Positions 52,822 to 62,391 are shown, counted from the first letter of the stretch. The stretch is 64,000 nucleotides of DNA from Polyangiaceae bacterium (GCA_025936205.1 JAICTU010000002.1:4297-68296); one strand, 5' to 3'. The notes: generated from the letters alone by a model not told the origin. Made by a program: numbers and translations.

Positions 52822-54003
52822 GTGGCGTATCATGCGTTGACCTTGACGGCGCAGCTCTCCCGGGAGCTGCAGCGCGGCGTGCTGGAGTTGCCTCTGGAGA
52901 GCGTGCCGGGCGCGGAGCGCTGTGAGCCGGGACAACCCTTGCGGCTGGTAGGGCCGGCGGGAGGTCTGGAAGCGCTCGCGGTCGCCGATCCCGAGAACCA
53001 GCTGGTGCGCGTGTTCGCGCGCGCGAGCGAGGGCGTGAGCGCCCTGGATGCGGCGTTCTTGCGGGGGCGGGTGCGCCAGGCGCTGGCCCTGCGGGCTGCC
53101 TTCGGCTTGCGCCGCAGCGACACCAGCCACCGACTCCTCCACGGCGCCGGCGATGGCTTGCCTGGCTTGTGCGCTGACGTCTACGGCGAGCACGCGGTGC
53201 TCTACGTGTATTCGCGCGGCCTGCTCACCCTGGGCCGCGTGCTGGCGAGCGCGCTGCTCGAGGAGAGCGGGCTCTCCGGAGTCGTGCTCAAGCTGCGCAG
53301 CGCCGACGCCGCCGCGGGGGGCACGGTGAAACAGGAGGTGGTCGGCAATGGACCGCCCGAGCGCCTGGTGGTGCAGGAAGAGGGCATCCCGTATGAGGTG
53401 CATCTCGGTTCCGGGCTCAACGTGGGCTTGTTCACGGACATGCGCGAGCACCGCGCACGTCTGAAGCGCTTCGCACGCGACCGCTCGGTGCTCAACCTCT
53501 TCTCCTATACGGGTAGCCTCTCGGTGGCGGCCGCGCGCGCGGGAGCGCGCCAGGTGACGAGCGTCGATATGGCCAACGGTGTGCAGCGCTGGGCGCGCGA
53601 GAACTTCACGCTCAGCGGCTTGCCCGCCGACGCGCACCGCTTCGAGACCCAGGAGTGCTCGGCGTTCCTGAAAAAGGCCGCGCGCGCGGGCGAGCAATTC
53701 GATCTGATCATCGCCGATCCACCCACGTACTCCGCCGCGCGGGCCTCCGCCTGGTCGATGCGCAAGGACTATCCGGAGCTGATCCGGCTGAGCGCTGCGC
53801 TGTTGCCCCCGGGCGGTCTGCTCTGGCTCTCTTCGAATCGCCGGGACCTACCGCCCCTGTCCGAGATCGCGCAGGAGGCGCTGGAGAAGGTGCAGCGCCC
53901 CGCGCAGTTGCTCGAGGTCGGCGGCTTGCCTCCGGACTATCCGACGGTGCTGGCGCAGCCGCTCGATCGCTATCTGCAGGTCTGTTTGTTCAGCCTCGGT
54001 TGA
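52822..54003 (+). CDS. RlmI-like rRNA (cytosine-5)-methyltransferase
   Basis: A 393-residue class I SAM-dependent methyltransferase of the RlmI/YccW group. An N-terminal PUA-like segment (about 1-75) is followed by a central beta-rich domain (DTSHRLLHGAGDGLPGLCAD), typical of the group. The Rossmann domain has VLNLFSYTGSLSVAAARAGA (motif I), QVTSVDMANGVQRWARENFT (motif II) and the catalytic IIADPPTYSAARA (motif IV, N/D-P-P-x-Y/F). GTG 52822 with AGGG upstream is the start. RlmI itself modifies 23S rRNA C1962; the target here may differ. It is divergent from the small membrane protein gene. Confidence 0.88.
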   Translation: MAYHALTLTAQLSRELQRGVLELPLESVPGAERCEPGQPLRLVGPAGGLEALAVADPENQLVRVFARASEGVSALDAAFLRGRVRQALALRAAFGLRRSDTSHRLLHGAGDGLPGLCADVYGEHAVLYVYSRGLLTLGRVLASALLEESGLSGVVLKLRSADAAAGGTVKQEVVGNGPPERLVVQEEGIPYEVHLGSGLNVGLFTDMREHRARLKRFARDRSVLNLFSYTGSLSVAAARAGARQVTSVDMANGVQRWARENFTLSGLPADAHRFETQECSAFLKKAARAGEQFDLIIADPPTYSAARASAWSMRKDYPELIRLSAALLPPGGLLWLSSNRRDLPPLSEIAQEALEKVQRPAQLLEVGGLPPDYPTVLAQPLDRYLQVCLFSLG

Positions 54004-54010
54004 ACTCGAC

Positions 54011-56572
54011 CTACTCGAAGGAGACGTCGTCGAGCCACAGATCCAGGGCTGCGGCGGCCGGCACCTCGAACTGGATCGTCATCAGCTGGTCCGGGGCGAA
54101 GGGCGTGTCGATCACCGTCGGCGGCAGCAGGCTGGTCCAGTCCACCGTGTACGGGTTCCAGGCGTCGTTGATCGCGACTTCCGTGGAATAGAGCAGACCG
54201 CACTCGCCGGTCGCCGTATCGCACGTCGAGCAGGGGTGGCCGGGCGCCAGGTTCTGCTGCATGAAGATCACCTTCAGCCGGGTGCCGCTACCGCGCGCCC
54301 AGAAGGTGATGCCCCGGTAGGCGCTGGCGTCGTAGGGGAACGCACCATTGCGCAGCTCGAGGGTCAGGTTAGCGCCCCAGCCGGTGAAGCCACCGCCCGA
54401 AAGGTGCAGCGAGCTGCCGGAGCCATCGACGCCGCCGAGCTCGGGCACCGGTGGATCGCTGGTGCTGAGGAAACCGCTCTGGTCTGACCCGGCGTGCCAC
54501 GAGCCGCTGCGCCCGTCATTGGGCAACACGGAGGAGTCGCCGTCCTCGAAATCATCGATCAGCGGCGCCTGCCCCGACGCCTTCAAGATGTCGCAGAAGG
54601 GCGTCTGCGGTGCTGAGCCGGTGCCCGGACCCTGGCGGGGTGCGCCCATGCTGCCGAGCACGCTCGCGACGTTGTCCTTCACCGCGTTCAGCAGCGCGAC
54701 ATCGGCGAGGGCGCTGGCGAGCGCGGTCGAGGATGCAGCCGGATTGCCCGCCAGCCGATCGCGCAGCCGCGATGCCTCCTCGAGCGCCGGCGCCAGGCGG
54801 GCGTCGCGGATGGTGACCAGATCCGCGAGGGAGCCCGACAGCTGGGCGGTCAGGGTCGGATCGGCGTCCGCGCGCGAGAACACCCAGGCCGTGGCCGTGT
54901 CGCAGCGCAGATCGAAGCGCCCGATGGCGCCGCAGTCGCTGATGCAGCCGCTCGCTGCGCAGGGGCTCGTGCCGAGCGCGGAGGCGCAGCGCGGGCTGCC
55001 GAGCTCCGTGCTGCACTGGCCCAGACACAGCGCGCCGCCGGTGCAGTTCGGAGCGGACAGCATCGGATCTGCGTCGCACCGGCCCTCGCAGCTGCCGTCG
55101 CCGCGCCCGTTGCACAAGCCGGTGCAGGTGCCGTCGCACAGCCCGTCACAGCCGTCGGGGGTTGCCGCGTCGCAGGTACCGTCGCAGCGCCCGAGGCAGC
55201 TGCCCTGACAGACGCCGGTGAAGTTGCCGTCGCACGCGCCCTTGCACGCGGTGGGCGCGCCGGCGCTGCCCAGGCACTGCCGCGAGTCGCAGCTGCCGCT
55301 GCAGCTCCCCGCCACCGAGTTTGCTTCACAGCGATCCGCGAGCGTGCCCGGATTGCAGCTCGTCGCGCACGCCGCCTCGCACTGGAGCTGGCGATCCACG
55401 TCGGGCCAGCAGCGCGCGGGCAGATGGTACCAGGTGAGCGAGGCCGCGGGCAGGGCACCGGTCGCTTGTTGACAGAGCTGGTTCAGATCCGCGGCGCTTG
55501 GAGCCGCAGGGGGGCTCGCTTGCACCAGGTTGGCGCAGGCGCGGGCCACGTCCACGGCCAGCTGGGCGCTGGTCGAGTCCAGCGCTTTGCCGAGATCGGG
55601 GCTGCCGGCGCTGCTGTTGCTGCCGTCGGGCGTGGATGCGGGCGGCTTCTTGGGCGGAGTAGCTGCAGGTTCGTCGCCGGGCTCGGTGCCGACCAGCGTC
55701 CAGGGGCCACAGGTGGGGGTCGAGGGGGCCTTCGAGGCGCACGAGTGGCTCGCGCGCACGCTGGCCGTGCCGGCCCGCACGCGGGCGCAGAGTGCATCGG
55801 GCAGCTGCACACCGCCGCCGCTCGCGGCCGGTGCCCAGCCGGAGAGGTCGGAGGCGTCGAGCGGGATCCAGCAAGCGCTGTCCGTGCAGTGGCCATCACC
55901 GCCTGGCGGCAGCACGGCTGCGATGTTCAAATCGTCGCTCGCGGGCGTGGCCAGCACGCAGCTGTCGAGGTCGAGCGCGGGCTGCTCGCTCTGCTCGAAA
56001 CAGGGCAAGGTGTCGAAGCAGGTGCCGCCGCCGGTGGCGTTGCCGCCGCCGTACACGGCGGCGCTCTGATAGGTGGGCAGGAGGGCTTCCTGGACCTCGT
56101 CCAGCTTGCAGCTGCCGGCGATGCAGGTATAGCCCTCGTCGCAGTCCGAGCGCGTCTGCTGCCCGTCCTGCTTCACCTGGCCATCGCACAGCCACTGGAT
56201 GGGCATCGTCAAGAGCGCGGTGCGCTCGCGCGGCACCTTGAGCGCCGATTCGCGCACCACGCGCGTGCGATCCCCCTGGCGTGCGATCAGCCGCACGCGC
56301 ACGAATTCGCCGGGCTCGCTGCCCTCGATGATCGCGAACGTGCCGGGCAGGTACTGCCCCTCGAGCGCCGGGAACAGGTTGACCTGCGTCGACTGTGCGG
56401 GCCCGTGCTCCGGCTGCACCAGGATGTCGACGCGGCTCACGTCCTTGTCGACGTACATGTCCGTCGAGATCGCGAGCATCACGCTGCCGCGCGGCGTCTC
56501 GCTGCTGCAGCCGGCCGCAACCAGGCCGAGCAGCACTGCGCCGAGCGAGCGCCACCCGTAGCGTGCGCTCAC
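54011..56572 (-). CDS. Cys-repeat lipoprotein with C-terminal CBM-like sandwich
   Basis: An 853-residue exported lipoprotein (lipobox Cys22, LVAAGCSSE). Residues about 30-140 form an Ig/CNA-like domain (VDILVQPEHGPAQSTQV). A segment with CDEGYTCIAGSCKLDEV follows. The block at about 388-557 has around 27 Cys in C-x-G-x-C and CDG-x-C repeats (CLGRCDGTCDA, CDGLCDGTCTGLCNG). A coiled helical segment (about 565-640) leads to a C-terminal beta-sandwich from about 671 (LIDDFEDGDSS, YRGITFWARGSGTRLKV, LWLDDVSF) of the CBM11/CIA30-like type. GTG 56572 overlaps the stop of the TPR/PEGA gene by 4 nt. Probably a cell-surface carbohydrate-binding or adhesive protein near the xylanase. Confidence 0.78.
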   Translation of the reverse strand: MSARYGWRSLGAVLLGLVAAGCSSETPRGSVMLAISTDMYVDKDVSRVDILVQPEHGPAQSTQVNLFPALEGQYLPGTFAIIEGSEPGEFVRVRLIARQGDRTRVVRESALKVPRERTALLTMPIQWLCDGQVKQDGQQTRSDCDEGYTCIAGSCKLDEVQEALLPTYQSAAVYGGGNATGGGTCFDTLPCFEQSEQPALDLDSCVLATPASDDLNIAAVLPPGGDGHCTDSACWIPLDASDLSGWAPAASGGGVQLPDALCARVRAGTASVRASHSCASKAPSTPTCGPWTLVGTEPGDEPAATPPKKPPASTPDGSNSSAGSPDLGKALDSTSAQLAVDVARACANLVQASPPAAPSAADLNQLCQQATGALPAASLTWYHLPARCWPDVDRQLQCEAACATSCNPGTLADRCEANSVAGSCSGSCDSRQCLGSAGAPTACKGACDGNFTGVCQGSCLGRCDGTCDAATPDGCDGLCDGTCTGLCNGRGDGSCEGRCDADPMLSAPNCTGGALCLGQCSTELGSPRCASALGTSPCAASGCISDCGAIGRFDLRCDTATAWVFSRADADPTLTAQLSGSLADLVTIRDARLAPALEEASRLRDRLAGNPAASSTALASALADVALLNAVKDNVASVLGSMGAPRQGPGTGSAPQTPFCDILKASGQAPLIDDFEDGDSSVLPNDGRSGSWHAGSDQSGFLSTSDPPVPELGGVDGSGSSLHLSGGGFTGWGANLTLELRNGAFPYDASAYRGITFWARGSGTRLKVIFMQQNLAPGHPCSTCDTATGECGLLYSTEVAINDAWNPYTVDWTSLLPPTVIDTPFAPDQLMTIQFEVPAAAALDLWLDDVSFE

Positions 56573-57675
56573 AGCTCGAAGCCTCCCCAGCTGCCGAGAT
56601 CCGGCTGCCGCGGCGGATCGCCGGGGCGCAGCAGCAAGTAGGTGCTCAGTCCCGCGCCGGCGAGTGCCACCCCACCCAGGATCCACCAGACCGTGCTGGA
56701 CGGGTGGGCCATGGGCGCGGGGGCTTCGGACACCAGGTTCACCAGCAGCGAGCTCGTATCGTGGTCCTTGATCACGACCTCCGTCTGGTGCGGCAGCTTG
56801 CCGGTGGCGCTCACGTGCACGCTGTGCGCGCCGCTCGGCAGCGTTCCGGACCAGGTGGCGGTGCCCATCACGTGCCCGTCGATGCTGATCACCGCGCTGG
56901 GATCGGAGACCACGCGCAGGATGCCTTCGTGCACCTCCGGGGCCAGCTTCACGCTCAGCGAGGCGCTCTTGCCGCCAGGCAGGTCGACCTCTTCTTCGTG
57001 GGGCACGTAACCGGACTTCTCGACGCGCAGCTGGCGCTTGCCCATGTCGAGGCGCAGCGGCCTGGACAGCGGGGTCGTGCCGAGCTTGACCCCGTCCACC
57101 AGCAGCTCCGCGCCGTCGGGCGATACCTCCACCGTCAGCTGGTTCACGAACGCCTGCACGGTCTCGACCAGCTCCGCCGTCGCCTGCCGCTCCTCGTCGC
57201 TGATCAGCCCAGCGCCCTCGCTCGCGTAACGCTCCAGCAGGTCGAGCACGCTGACGTAGTGGCGCAGCGCCTTCTCGCAGGCGGCCATGTTCCAGAGCAG
57301 CCGCGGATCCTTCGAGGCGTCGTAAGCCGACTGCAGCTTGGTGAGCGCGCCCGCGTAGTCGCCGTCCTCGTACAGGATGCGCGCGGCGGCGTAGTCGGCG
57401 CGGGCCATGCCGCGCAGGGACTCGGCGAGGGGAGCGGGTGCGGCTGGCGCCGGCGGAGGAGCGGCGGGCGGTGTCGCGGGGCTGGCGGCTTTGGGGGCAG
57501 CGGCTCTGGTCGCAGCCGCGGCCTTGTTCTGAGCGAACGCGGTGCCCGGCAGCGAGCCGAGTGCCAGGCAGAGGCTCAGCGCGCCTGCAGTGGCGGACCG
57601 CCAGCGCGATACCCCGCGGGCGGCAGGCAAAGAGTGGGCAGAGAGGCGCTGCTCAGGCCGCAGATAGGGGAACAC
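56569..57675 (-). CDS. TPR-like/PEGA-domain exported protein with membrane anchor
   Basis: A 368-residue protein. A signal peptide (ATAGALSLCLALGSLPGTAFA) and Ala/Pro linker lead to TPR-like helices (ARADYAAARILYEDGDYAGA, LRLLWNMAACEKAL-like). Two PEGA beta domains follow: QLTVEVSPDGAELLVDGVKL with RQLRVEKSGYVPHEEEVDL, and LRVVSDPSAVISIDGHVMGT with SVHVSATGKLPHQ. Near the C-terminus is a membrane helix (WWILGGVALAGAGLSTYLLL) and a 20-residue tail. PEGA proteins are abundant in myxobacteria and bind surface glycans or partner proteins. The start is GTG 57675, with no Shine-Dalgarno. Coupled by GTGA to the Cys-repeat lipoprotein. Confidence 0.83.
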   Translation of the reverse strand: MFPYLRPEQRLSAHSLPAARGVSRWRSATAGALSLCLALGSLPGTAFAQNKAAAATRAAAPKAASPATPPAAPPPAPAAPAPLAESLRGMARADYAAARILYEDGDYAGALTKLQSAYDASKDPRLLWNMAACEKALRHYVSVLDLLERYASEGAGLISDEERQATAELVETVQAFVNQLTVEVSPDGAELLVDGVKLGTTPLSRPLRLDMGKRQLRVEKSGYVPHEEEVDLPGGKSASLSVKLAPEVHEGILRVVSDPSAVISIDGHVMGTATWSGTLPSGAHSVHVSATGKLPHQTEVVIKDHDTSSLLVNLVSEAPAPMAHPSSTVWWILGGVALAGAGLSTYLLLRPGDPPRQPDLGSWGGFEL

Positions 57676-57721
57676 GTCCGCTCAGGACGGCCCAACCTCG
57701 CTCGATGGTTAGCGGCAGGGC

Positions 57722-57757
57722 GCCGGGGGAGGTGGTACAGACCCCCACCTCCCCGGC
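57722..57757 (-). terminator. Long GC hairpin after the xylanase gene
   Basis: GCCGGGGGAGGTGG at 57722-57735 pairs with CCACCTCCCCGGC at 57745-57757, 13 pairs with one bulged G and a 9-nt loop, 6 bp past the xylanase stop and before the PEGA gene. It may separate xylanase transcription from the two downstream genes. Confidence 0.65.
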
Positions 57758-57763
57758 AAGACG

Positions 57764-59755
57764 TCACTGCACGGTGATGTCGACGTCGTACAGGTCGCTG
57801 ACGGTCGCGTTCACGTCCGCGTAGACGCGGGCTCGGTAGCTGCCCGGGGCGAGTGGCTTGACGACTTCCAGCCGCCCCGTGCCCGCTGCAAAGCCGAGCG
57901 CCTGAACGAGCACAGCTTGGTCGGGACCGCCCTCCACGAAGCCCCAGGAGACCTCGGCGTCAGCCGGGTAGGCGGCGCCGTCGGGACCGGTGGCGCCGAA
58001 CGTGGCCACCTCGGTGCCCTTGGAAGCGCTCGCCGACAGCGAAGCGGTGGTCGGTCCCGTCACGACCGGGGCCGTCCCGCGCAGGTAGCCCTTGAGCCAG
58101 CGGAGCGCGGGCTTTTCGGCCCCGTTGGGGTAGACGAGCGTCGCGTCCTGCTGGGTGCGCCACATGCCGTCGCGATAGCCCCAGAGCGTGATGCCGTGCA
58201 CGTTCGGGTTCTCCCAGAAGGCGCGGAACACGCGCTGGTAGTTGACCAGCTGCTGGGGGGGAGGCCCGTCGAGATCGAACTCGTTGAGGTACAGCGGGAG
58301 GCCGGTCGCGCCCAGCTGGTTGAGCCGATCCACCAGCGGCTCGATCGGTCCCGTCGTGGTGAAGGCGTGGGCCTGCTCCGCGACGGCGTCGATCAGATTC
58401 TCTGCTTGCAGGCGCTGGATCACCTGGAGATAGAGCTGCGTCGCCTGGTCATCGTTGATGATGCTGTATTCGTTGATCATCAGCTTGACGCTGGGCGGGA
58501 AGATTTCCCGCGCCATCCGGAACGCGTTCAGCACCCAGTCGAAGCCGCTCTCGCCGGTTCCTCCGAGGGCATCGATGTAGTTGCCGGAGTTCGCCGCCGT
58601 GGGAGGCTGGTGGCTGAACTCGTTGACCACCTCGAGGAAGTTGATGCGCTCGCCGTAGCGGTCAGCCACGGCTTGAAACCAGGTGCGGATCTCCTGCAGC
58701 TGCTCCTCGGGGGGCAAGGTCGCGATCCACGCGGGCTGCTGGCTGCCCCAGACCAGCACGTGAAAGCGGAAGGGGAAGCCATTGGCTTCCGCCACGGCCA
58801 GGGCCTCGTCAGCAGCGGTCCAGTCGAACGTGCCGCGCACCGCCTCGACGGAACCCCACTTGCCGCCATTCTCGGGCACCACCTGATTGAAGTAGTTCTC
58901 CAGGTAGTCGCGCTGGCTGCCGCAGCACACCGAGCCCAGGTACTTGGTCGCACCCATGGCCAGGGGTGGTTGATCCGCCGGCGGCGTGAAGGGAGGGGGG
59001 ATCACCGGCAAGGGGACCTTCTCTCCCGCCTCACCCGCATCGAGCTGCGCCGTCGTGAAGCCCACCGTGTAGTCTTCGCCCATCAGCGCGAAGGCGAACC
59101 GGTCGATGTCCAGCCCGTCCTCGCGGGTGGCAAAGCTGAAGGTCTGAGTCAGCTGGCCTTCGGGGATGACCAGCTGCGGAGTGTCGAAGAGCGCCCAGCG
59201 CCAGACGCCCGGGGCGTTGTTGCCCCCGCGCGAGCTCACCAGAGCGCCCTGCTGATAGCGCGGCGCGCCGGCCACGTCCCAGCCGTTGATGCCGTTGATG
59301 TTGGCCCAGGTGGGCGCGCCACCACTGGGCGCGGTGTTGACGAAGAAACTGTCGTCGTTGCCGCCGCCGGGACCGATGCGCACGCGGGCATAGAACTGAT
59401 ACGTCCCCGCCCGGGGGAATTGGATCACCTGGCTCGACACGCGCGGGTCGCTCAGATCCGCCGGGACATCCGTCAAGTTCGCGCTGGCCGTGACGTACGT
59501 GATCGAACTGTCCATTGCATCCGTGACACGCATGACGCCGGCACCGAGCGTGCCGTCTTCGGCTTGCACGATGATCGGGCTCGTGTCGGTCCACTGGGCA
59601 TGCCCAACGACCGTTTCGACATCGCTGCCCTTGTCGCTGCCGCAGGCGCTGACTCCAAGGGCCAGCAGCGCGGCAGCCTTCAAGGAGCGCGCTGCTGGTG
59701 CGGCGCTGTGCAGCTTTCGGTCAGGGCGGTGAGGGGAAGAGCGTCCTGCGAACAT
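57764..59755 (-). CDS. GH10 endo-1,4-beta-xylanase lipoprotein with N-terminal CBM
   Basis: A 663-residue exported lipoprotein (lipobox Cys38, LALGVSACGS). Residues about 60-230 form a CBM6/35-like beta-sandwich (IVQAEDGTLG, IQFPRAGTYQFYARVRIG, IDRFAFALMGED). The GH10 TIM barrel (about 265-560) has FRFHVLVWGSQQPAW, the acid/base Glu379 in LEVVNEFSHQP, MINEYSI, and the nucleophile Glu492 in LYLNEFDLDGPP, then GITLWGYRDGMW. A short C-terminal Ig-like domain follows. GGGAGG 6 nt upstream fixes ATG 59755. It should hydrolyse xylan at the cell surface. The first aromatic substrate site WNEH of some GH10 enzymes is replaced by FHVLVWGSQ, as in divergent members. Confidence 0.93.
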   Translation of the reverse strand: MFAGRSSPHRPDRKLHSAAPAARSLKAAALLALGVSACGSDKGSDVETVVGHAQWTDTSPIIVQAEDGTLGAGVMRVTDAMDSSITYVTASANLTDVPADLSDPRVSSQVIQFPRAGTYQFYARVRIGPGGGNDDSFFVNTAPSGGAPTWANINGINGWDVAGAPRYQQGALVSSRGGNNAPGVWRWALFDTPQLVIPEGQLTQTFSFATREDGLDIDRFAFALMGEDYTVGFTTAQLDAGEAGEKVPLPVIPPPFTPPADQPPLAMGATKYLGSVCCGSQRDYLENYFNQVVPENGGKWGSVEAVRGTFDWTAADEALAVAEANGFPFRFHVLVWGSQQPAWIATLPPEEQLQEIRTWFQAVADRYGERINFLEVVNEFSHQPPTAANSGNYIDALGGTGESGFDWVLNAFRMAREIFPPSVKLMINEYSIINDDQATQLYLQVIQRLQAENLIDAVAEQAHAFTTTGPIEPLVDRLNQLGATGLPLYLNEFDLDGPPPQQLVNYQRVFRAFWENPNVHGITLWGYRDGMWRTQQDATLVYPNGAEKPALRWLKGYLRGTAPVVTGPTTASLSASASKGTEVATFGATGPDGAAYPADAEVSWGFVEGGPDQAVLVQALGFAAGTGRLEVVKPLAPGSYRARVYADVNATVSDLYDVDITVQ

Positions 59756-60049
59756 GTGTGCCTCCCAGAGCGGGTGCGGGGTGGCCCCGCAGAAGTAGCG
59801 GGGTGCCGCGCAGAATTGCGTCGCGGGCGATGGTGGACCCCGACGGAGTAAGGGCAAGATGGTAGCGATTCCATCCCCAACCCCTGCGTGTGCCAGCAAG
59901 CGACAAGGCGCGGACGCGCTCACTTCGTGGTGTCCGCGAGCAAAGGAACCCGGATTCGTCCATCGTCATGGACGTTTCTCGTCGGGGAGAAACGTGACTC
60001 GCTGCGTCTCGACCGCGACGCGCAGCGCGCCGTGACCCTCAGCGGCGCA

Positions 60050-61693
60050 TCACTTGAAGTCGATGCTCAACGACTTGGGGCGGGTCGGGGCGGGAGTGGC
60101 GGGAGCGGCGGGAGCGCTCGAATTCTCGGCGGGTGTGGGCTCGCGGCGCACCGCTGTGGGGTGGCGCGGAAGTGCGCCGGAGGCGCGCAGAGCGCGAGGC
60201 GCAACAGCGGGCGCCGGGGCGGTTGCGCTCGCGGGAGCTGGCTGGGGAGCGTCTCCACCAGTGGCCTTGCGGGCGCTGGTTGCGGCTTTGGGCGGGCGAG
60301 TCCCTGCGGCTGGGCTGGCTGCGGAAGCCGGAGGTGTGACCTGGCCTGGGCTGGGTGCCTCCCCGTTGCTCACCGGCGCAGCAGCGAGCGCAGCGGAAGT
60401 AGGGTCGGAGGCAGCGGGGACACTGACGGCAGCTGGGGTAGGCGCGGCGGCGAGCGCGGGGGCGGGCGGTGGGCCCTCCTGGTGGGCCACAGGGGTCTTG
60501 TGGAGCCGAGCCCACAACAAGATTGCGAACAGCGCGAGGCCCGCAGCTCCGGCGAGCACGGGAAGCCGCCGGCTACGGTTCGGCGTGACCGGAGGGCGCG
60601 CCGGGGACTCGCCTTCCCAGCCCGTGTTGGTTTGCGCGGGGACGGCGGGCCCGGCTGTCGCAGCGACAGGCTCGATGCGCGTGGCGCCGGGACGGGCGGC
60701 AGATGCCGCGGGAGGCGAAGGGGGAGCTCCTTCCACGCGCGTCGCCGCGAAGCGCCGTTCCTCACCCGCCGGCGCCGCCGGCGCGGGATCGTTCAGGCTC
60801 GCGGCCTGCAGGCGGCGCTGCAGGCCGAGGGTGTGACCCGAGGCGAAGGGCGTGAGCGCCACCGCGAGCGCGGCCACGCTGGGAAAGCGGTCGGCGGGCG
60901 ACTTCGCCAGGCAGCGCAGCACCGCGGCCTCCAGCCCCTCGGGGACGTCCGGTCGCAGCGCGCGCAGGCGGGGCGGCGTGTCCTGCATGACCTTGACCAG
61001 CACCTCGGTGACGGCCGTACCGGTGAAGGGTACGTCGCCGCTGATCAGCTCGTGCAAGATCACGCCGAGCGCCCAGATGTCGGTGCTGGGTCCCACGTCC
61101 TTGCTGGAGCGCATCTGCTCCGGCGACATGTACAGCGGCGAGCCCATCATGGCCTGAGTGCGCGTCAGGCTGAGCTGCTGTGCTTCGGGGCCGGCCACCT
61201 TGGAGATGCCGAAGTCGAGCACCTTGATGATCGGCGAGCCGTCGGGGCGCTGGGTGAGAAACAGGTTCGCCGGCTTGAGGTCGCGATGCACGATGCCCGA
61301 GCGGTGTGCCACATGCATGGCTTCGCAGCACTGGATCACGTAGTCGACGGCGTCCTCGATCGGCACGGGGCCGCGCTCCAGGCGCTGCCCGAGGTCTTCG
61401 CCCTCCAGGTACTCCATCACCAGGTACGGCGCGCCCGAGGGCAGGCGTCCGACGTCGCTCACGCGCACCACGTGCTCACTGCGGATCTTCACCGCCGCGC
61501 GCGCCTCGCGCAGGAAGCGCTCGGAGAGCTCCGTGTCCTCCGCGCTGGAGTCGAGCAAGAACTTGATCGCGACCCGCTCGCGCAGCTCGATGTGCTCGGC
61601 CAGCACGACCACGCCCATGCCGCCGGCGCCGAGCACGCGGTCGACGCGGTAGCGATCGCACAGGATGTCTCCGGGCTGAATGGGGGCGGTCAA
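60050..61693 (-). CDS. Membrane Ser/Thr protein kinase (PknB-like)
   Basis: A 547-residue eukaryote-type kinase. The catalytic domain (about 16-280) has LGAGGMGVV (P-loop), VAIKFL with Lys44, HRDLKPANLF with Asp138, DFGISK with Asp160, GSPLYMSPEQM (activation segment) and DIWALGVILHELISG. A linker precedes one membrane helix (LPVLAGAAGLALFAILLWA, about 377-395), and the periplasmic tail is Ala/Pro/Ser-rich without PASTA repeats. No ATG or GTG fits; TTG 61693 is the best start because it leaves a normal 15-residue lead to the kinase domain. Divergent from the small Cys-rich gene. Substrate unknown. Confidence 0.93.
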   Translation of the reverse strand: MTAPIQPGDILCDRYRVDRVLGAGGMGVVVLAEHIELRERVAIKFLLDSSAEDTELSERFLREARAAVKIRSEHVVRVSDVGRLPSGAPYLVMEYLEGEDLGQRLERGPVPIEDAVDYVIQCCEAMHVAHRSGIVHRDLKPANLFLTQRPDGSPIIKVLDFGISKVAGPEAQQLSLTRTQAMMGSPLYMSPEQMRSSKDVGPSTDIWALGVILHELISGDVPFTGTAVTEVLVKVMQDTPPRLRALRPDVPEGLEAAVLRCLAKSPADRFPSVAALAVALTPFASGHTLGLQRRLQAASLNDPAPAAPAGEERRFAATRVEGAPPSPPAASAARPGATRIEPVAATAGPAVPAQTNTGWEGESPARPPVTPNRSRRLPVLAGAAGLALFAILLWARLHKTPVAHQEGPPPAPALAAAPTPAAVSVPAASDPTSAALAAAPVSNGEAPSPGQVTPPASAASPAAGTRPPKAATSARKATGGDAPQPAPASATAPAPAVAPRALRASGALPRHPTAVRREPTPAENSSAPAAPATPAPTRPKSLSIDFK

Positions 61694-61809
61694 CGTTCGG
61701 GGAACGGTCGCAACTGGGCAGGCGTTAATGTGGTAGGAGGGGCGCAAATGGGGCCCTGGACCTGGACGGAGCCCGGCACGCGCGGTAGTGTTTTGATGCG
61801 GTACTCGAC

Positions 61810-62208
61810 ATGAATAGGCTTCGCGTACGGCTCCTGGCCTTACTGACGGCCCTGCTGTCCCTGGTGGCAGTCGCCGTGCCGGCGCGCGCGCACTATTTCT
61901 GTCGCATGATGGAACGCGTGGTGGACTCGTGTTGTTGCGAGTCCTCCACTGCCGTGGTCGATGACTGCCGTGCCGAGCTGAAGGCTCCCGACTGCTGCGT
62001 ACGGTTGACGCGAGGCACGCTGCCCGCCGCGGAGGCGCGCCGCGATCTCGTCCCGTTGCCGTCTTCGCCGGCCCTCGTGCACGTGGGGCCACCGCTGCTG
62101 GTCGCGGCTCCCGAGCTGGAGCTTCCGAACATAGGCCGCCTGGCCCAGCGCGTGCTGCCCACGCGCGGGCCACCGCTGTTCTTGCAGCACTGCGCACTCT
62201 TGATTTGA
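61810..62208 (+). CDS. Small exported Cys-rich protein before the metal-efflux genes
   Basis: A 132-residue protein with a signal peptide (LLALLTALLSLVAVAVPARA). The mature part opens with Cys-rich sequence: YFCRMMERVVDSCCCESS, VDDCRAELKAPDCCVRL. The C-terminal half is Pro/Leu-rich with one Cys near the end (FLQHCALLI). The HYFC and CCC clusters could bind a soft metal such as copper or silver, which suits its place 183 bp upstream of a CusC/CzcC-like gene. I know no family for it. The start is ATG 61810, and no Shine-Dalgarno is obvious. Confidence 0.72.
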   Translation: MNRLRVRLLALLTALLSLVAVAVPARAHYFCRMMERVVDSCCCESSTAVVDDCRAELKAPDCCVRLTRGTLPAAEARRDLVPLPSSPALVHVGPPLLVAAPELELPNIGRLAQRVLPTRGPPLFLQHCALLI

Positions 62209-62294
62209 GCCCGATTTGCGTCACGTGAGAGGGCCCTGCTCACAGGCCCGAGGCGGAGCTGGCGTTCCGCCCGTGTCCGGTCTGCACAGGTAGA

Positions 62295-62336
62295 CCGATC
62301 GATCGGCGCTCGCCTCGTGTCACGTCCGCTCGCGGA
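62295..62336. promoter_or_regulatory. Palindrome and hairpin upstream of the metal-efflux genes
   Basis: A perfect 12-bp palindrome CCGATCGATCGG (62295-62306) and a stem CGTCCG-CTCG-CGGACG (62321-62336) lie between the Cys-rich gene and the cusC-like gene. The first could be a regulator site, the second a weak terminator or attenuator. Both are inferences from symmetry alone. Confidence 0.35.
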
Positions 62337-62391
62337 CGCAGGGCGCGAGCGTCCACACGCTACGTCCTGAATCTGCATTTCGGTTCGGTGA

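Noticed and set aside
59888..61813. A 641-codon plus-strand frame over the kinase and xylanase start
   Set aside because: Arg/Gly/His-rich shadow of the kinase; no domain, no start signal.
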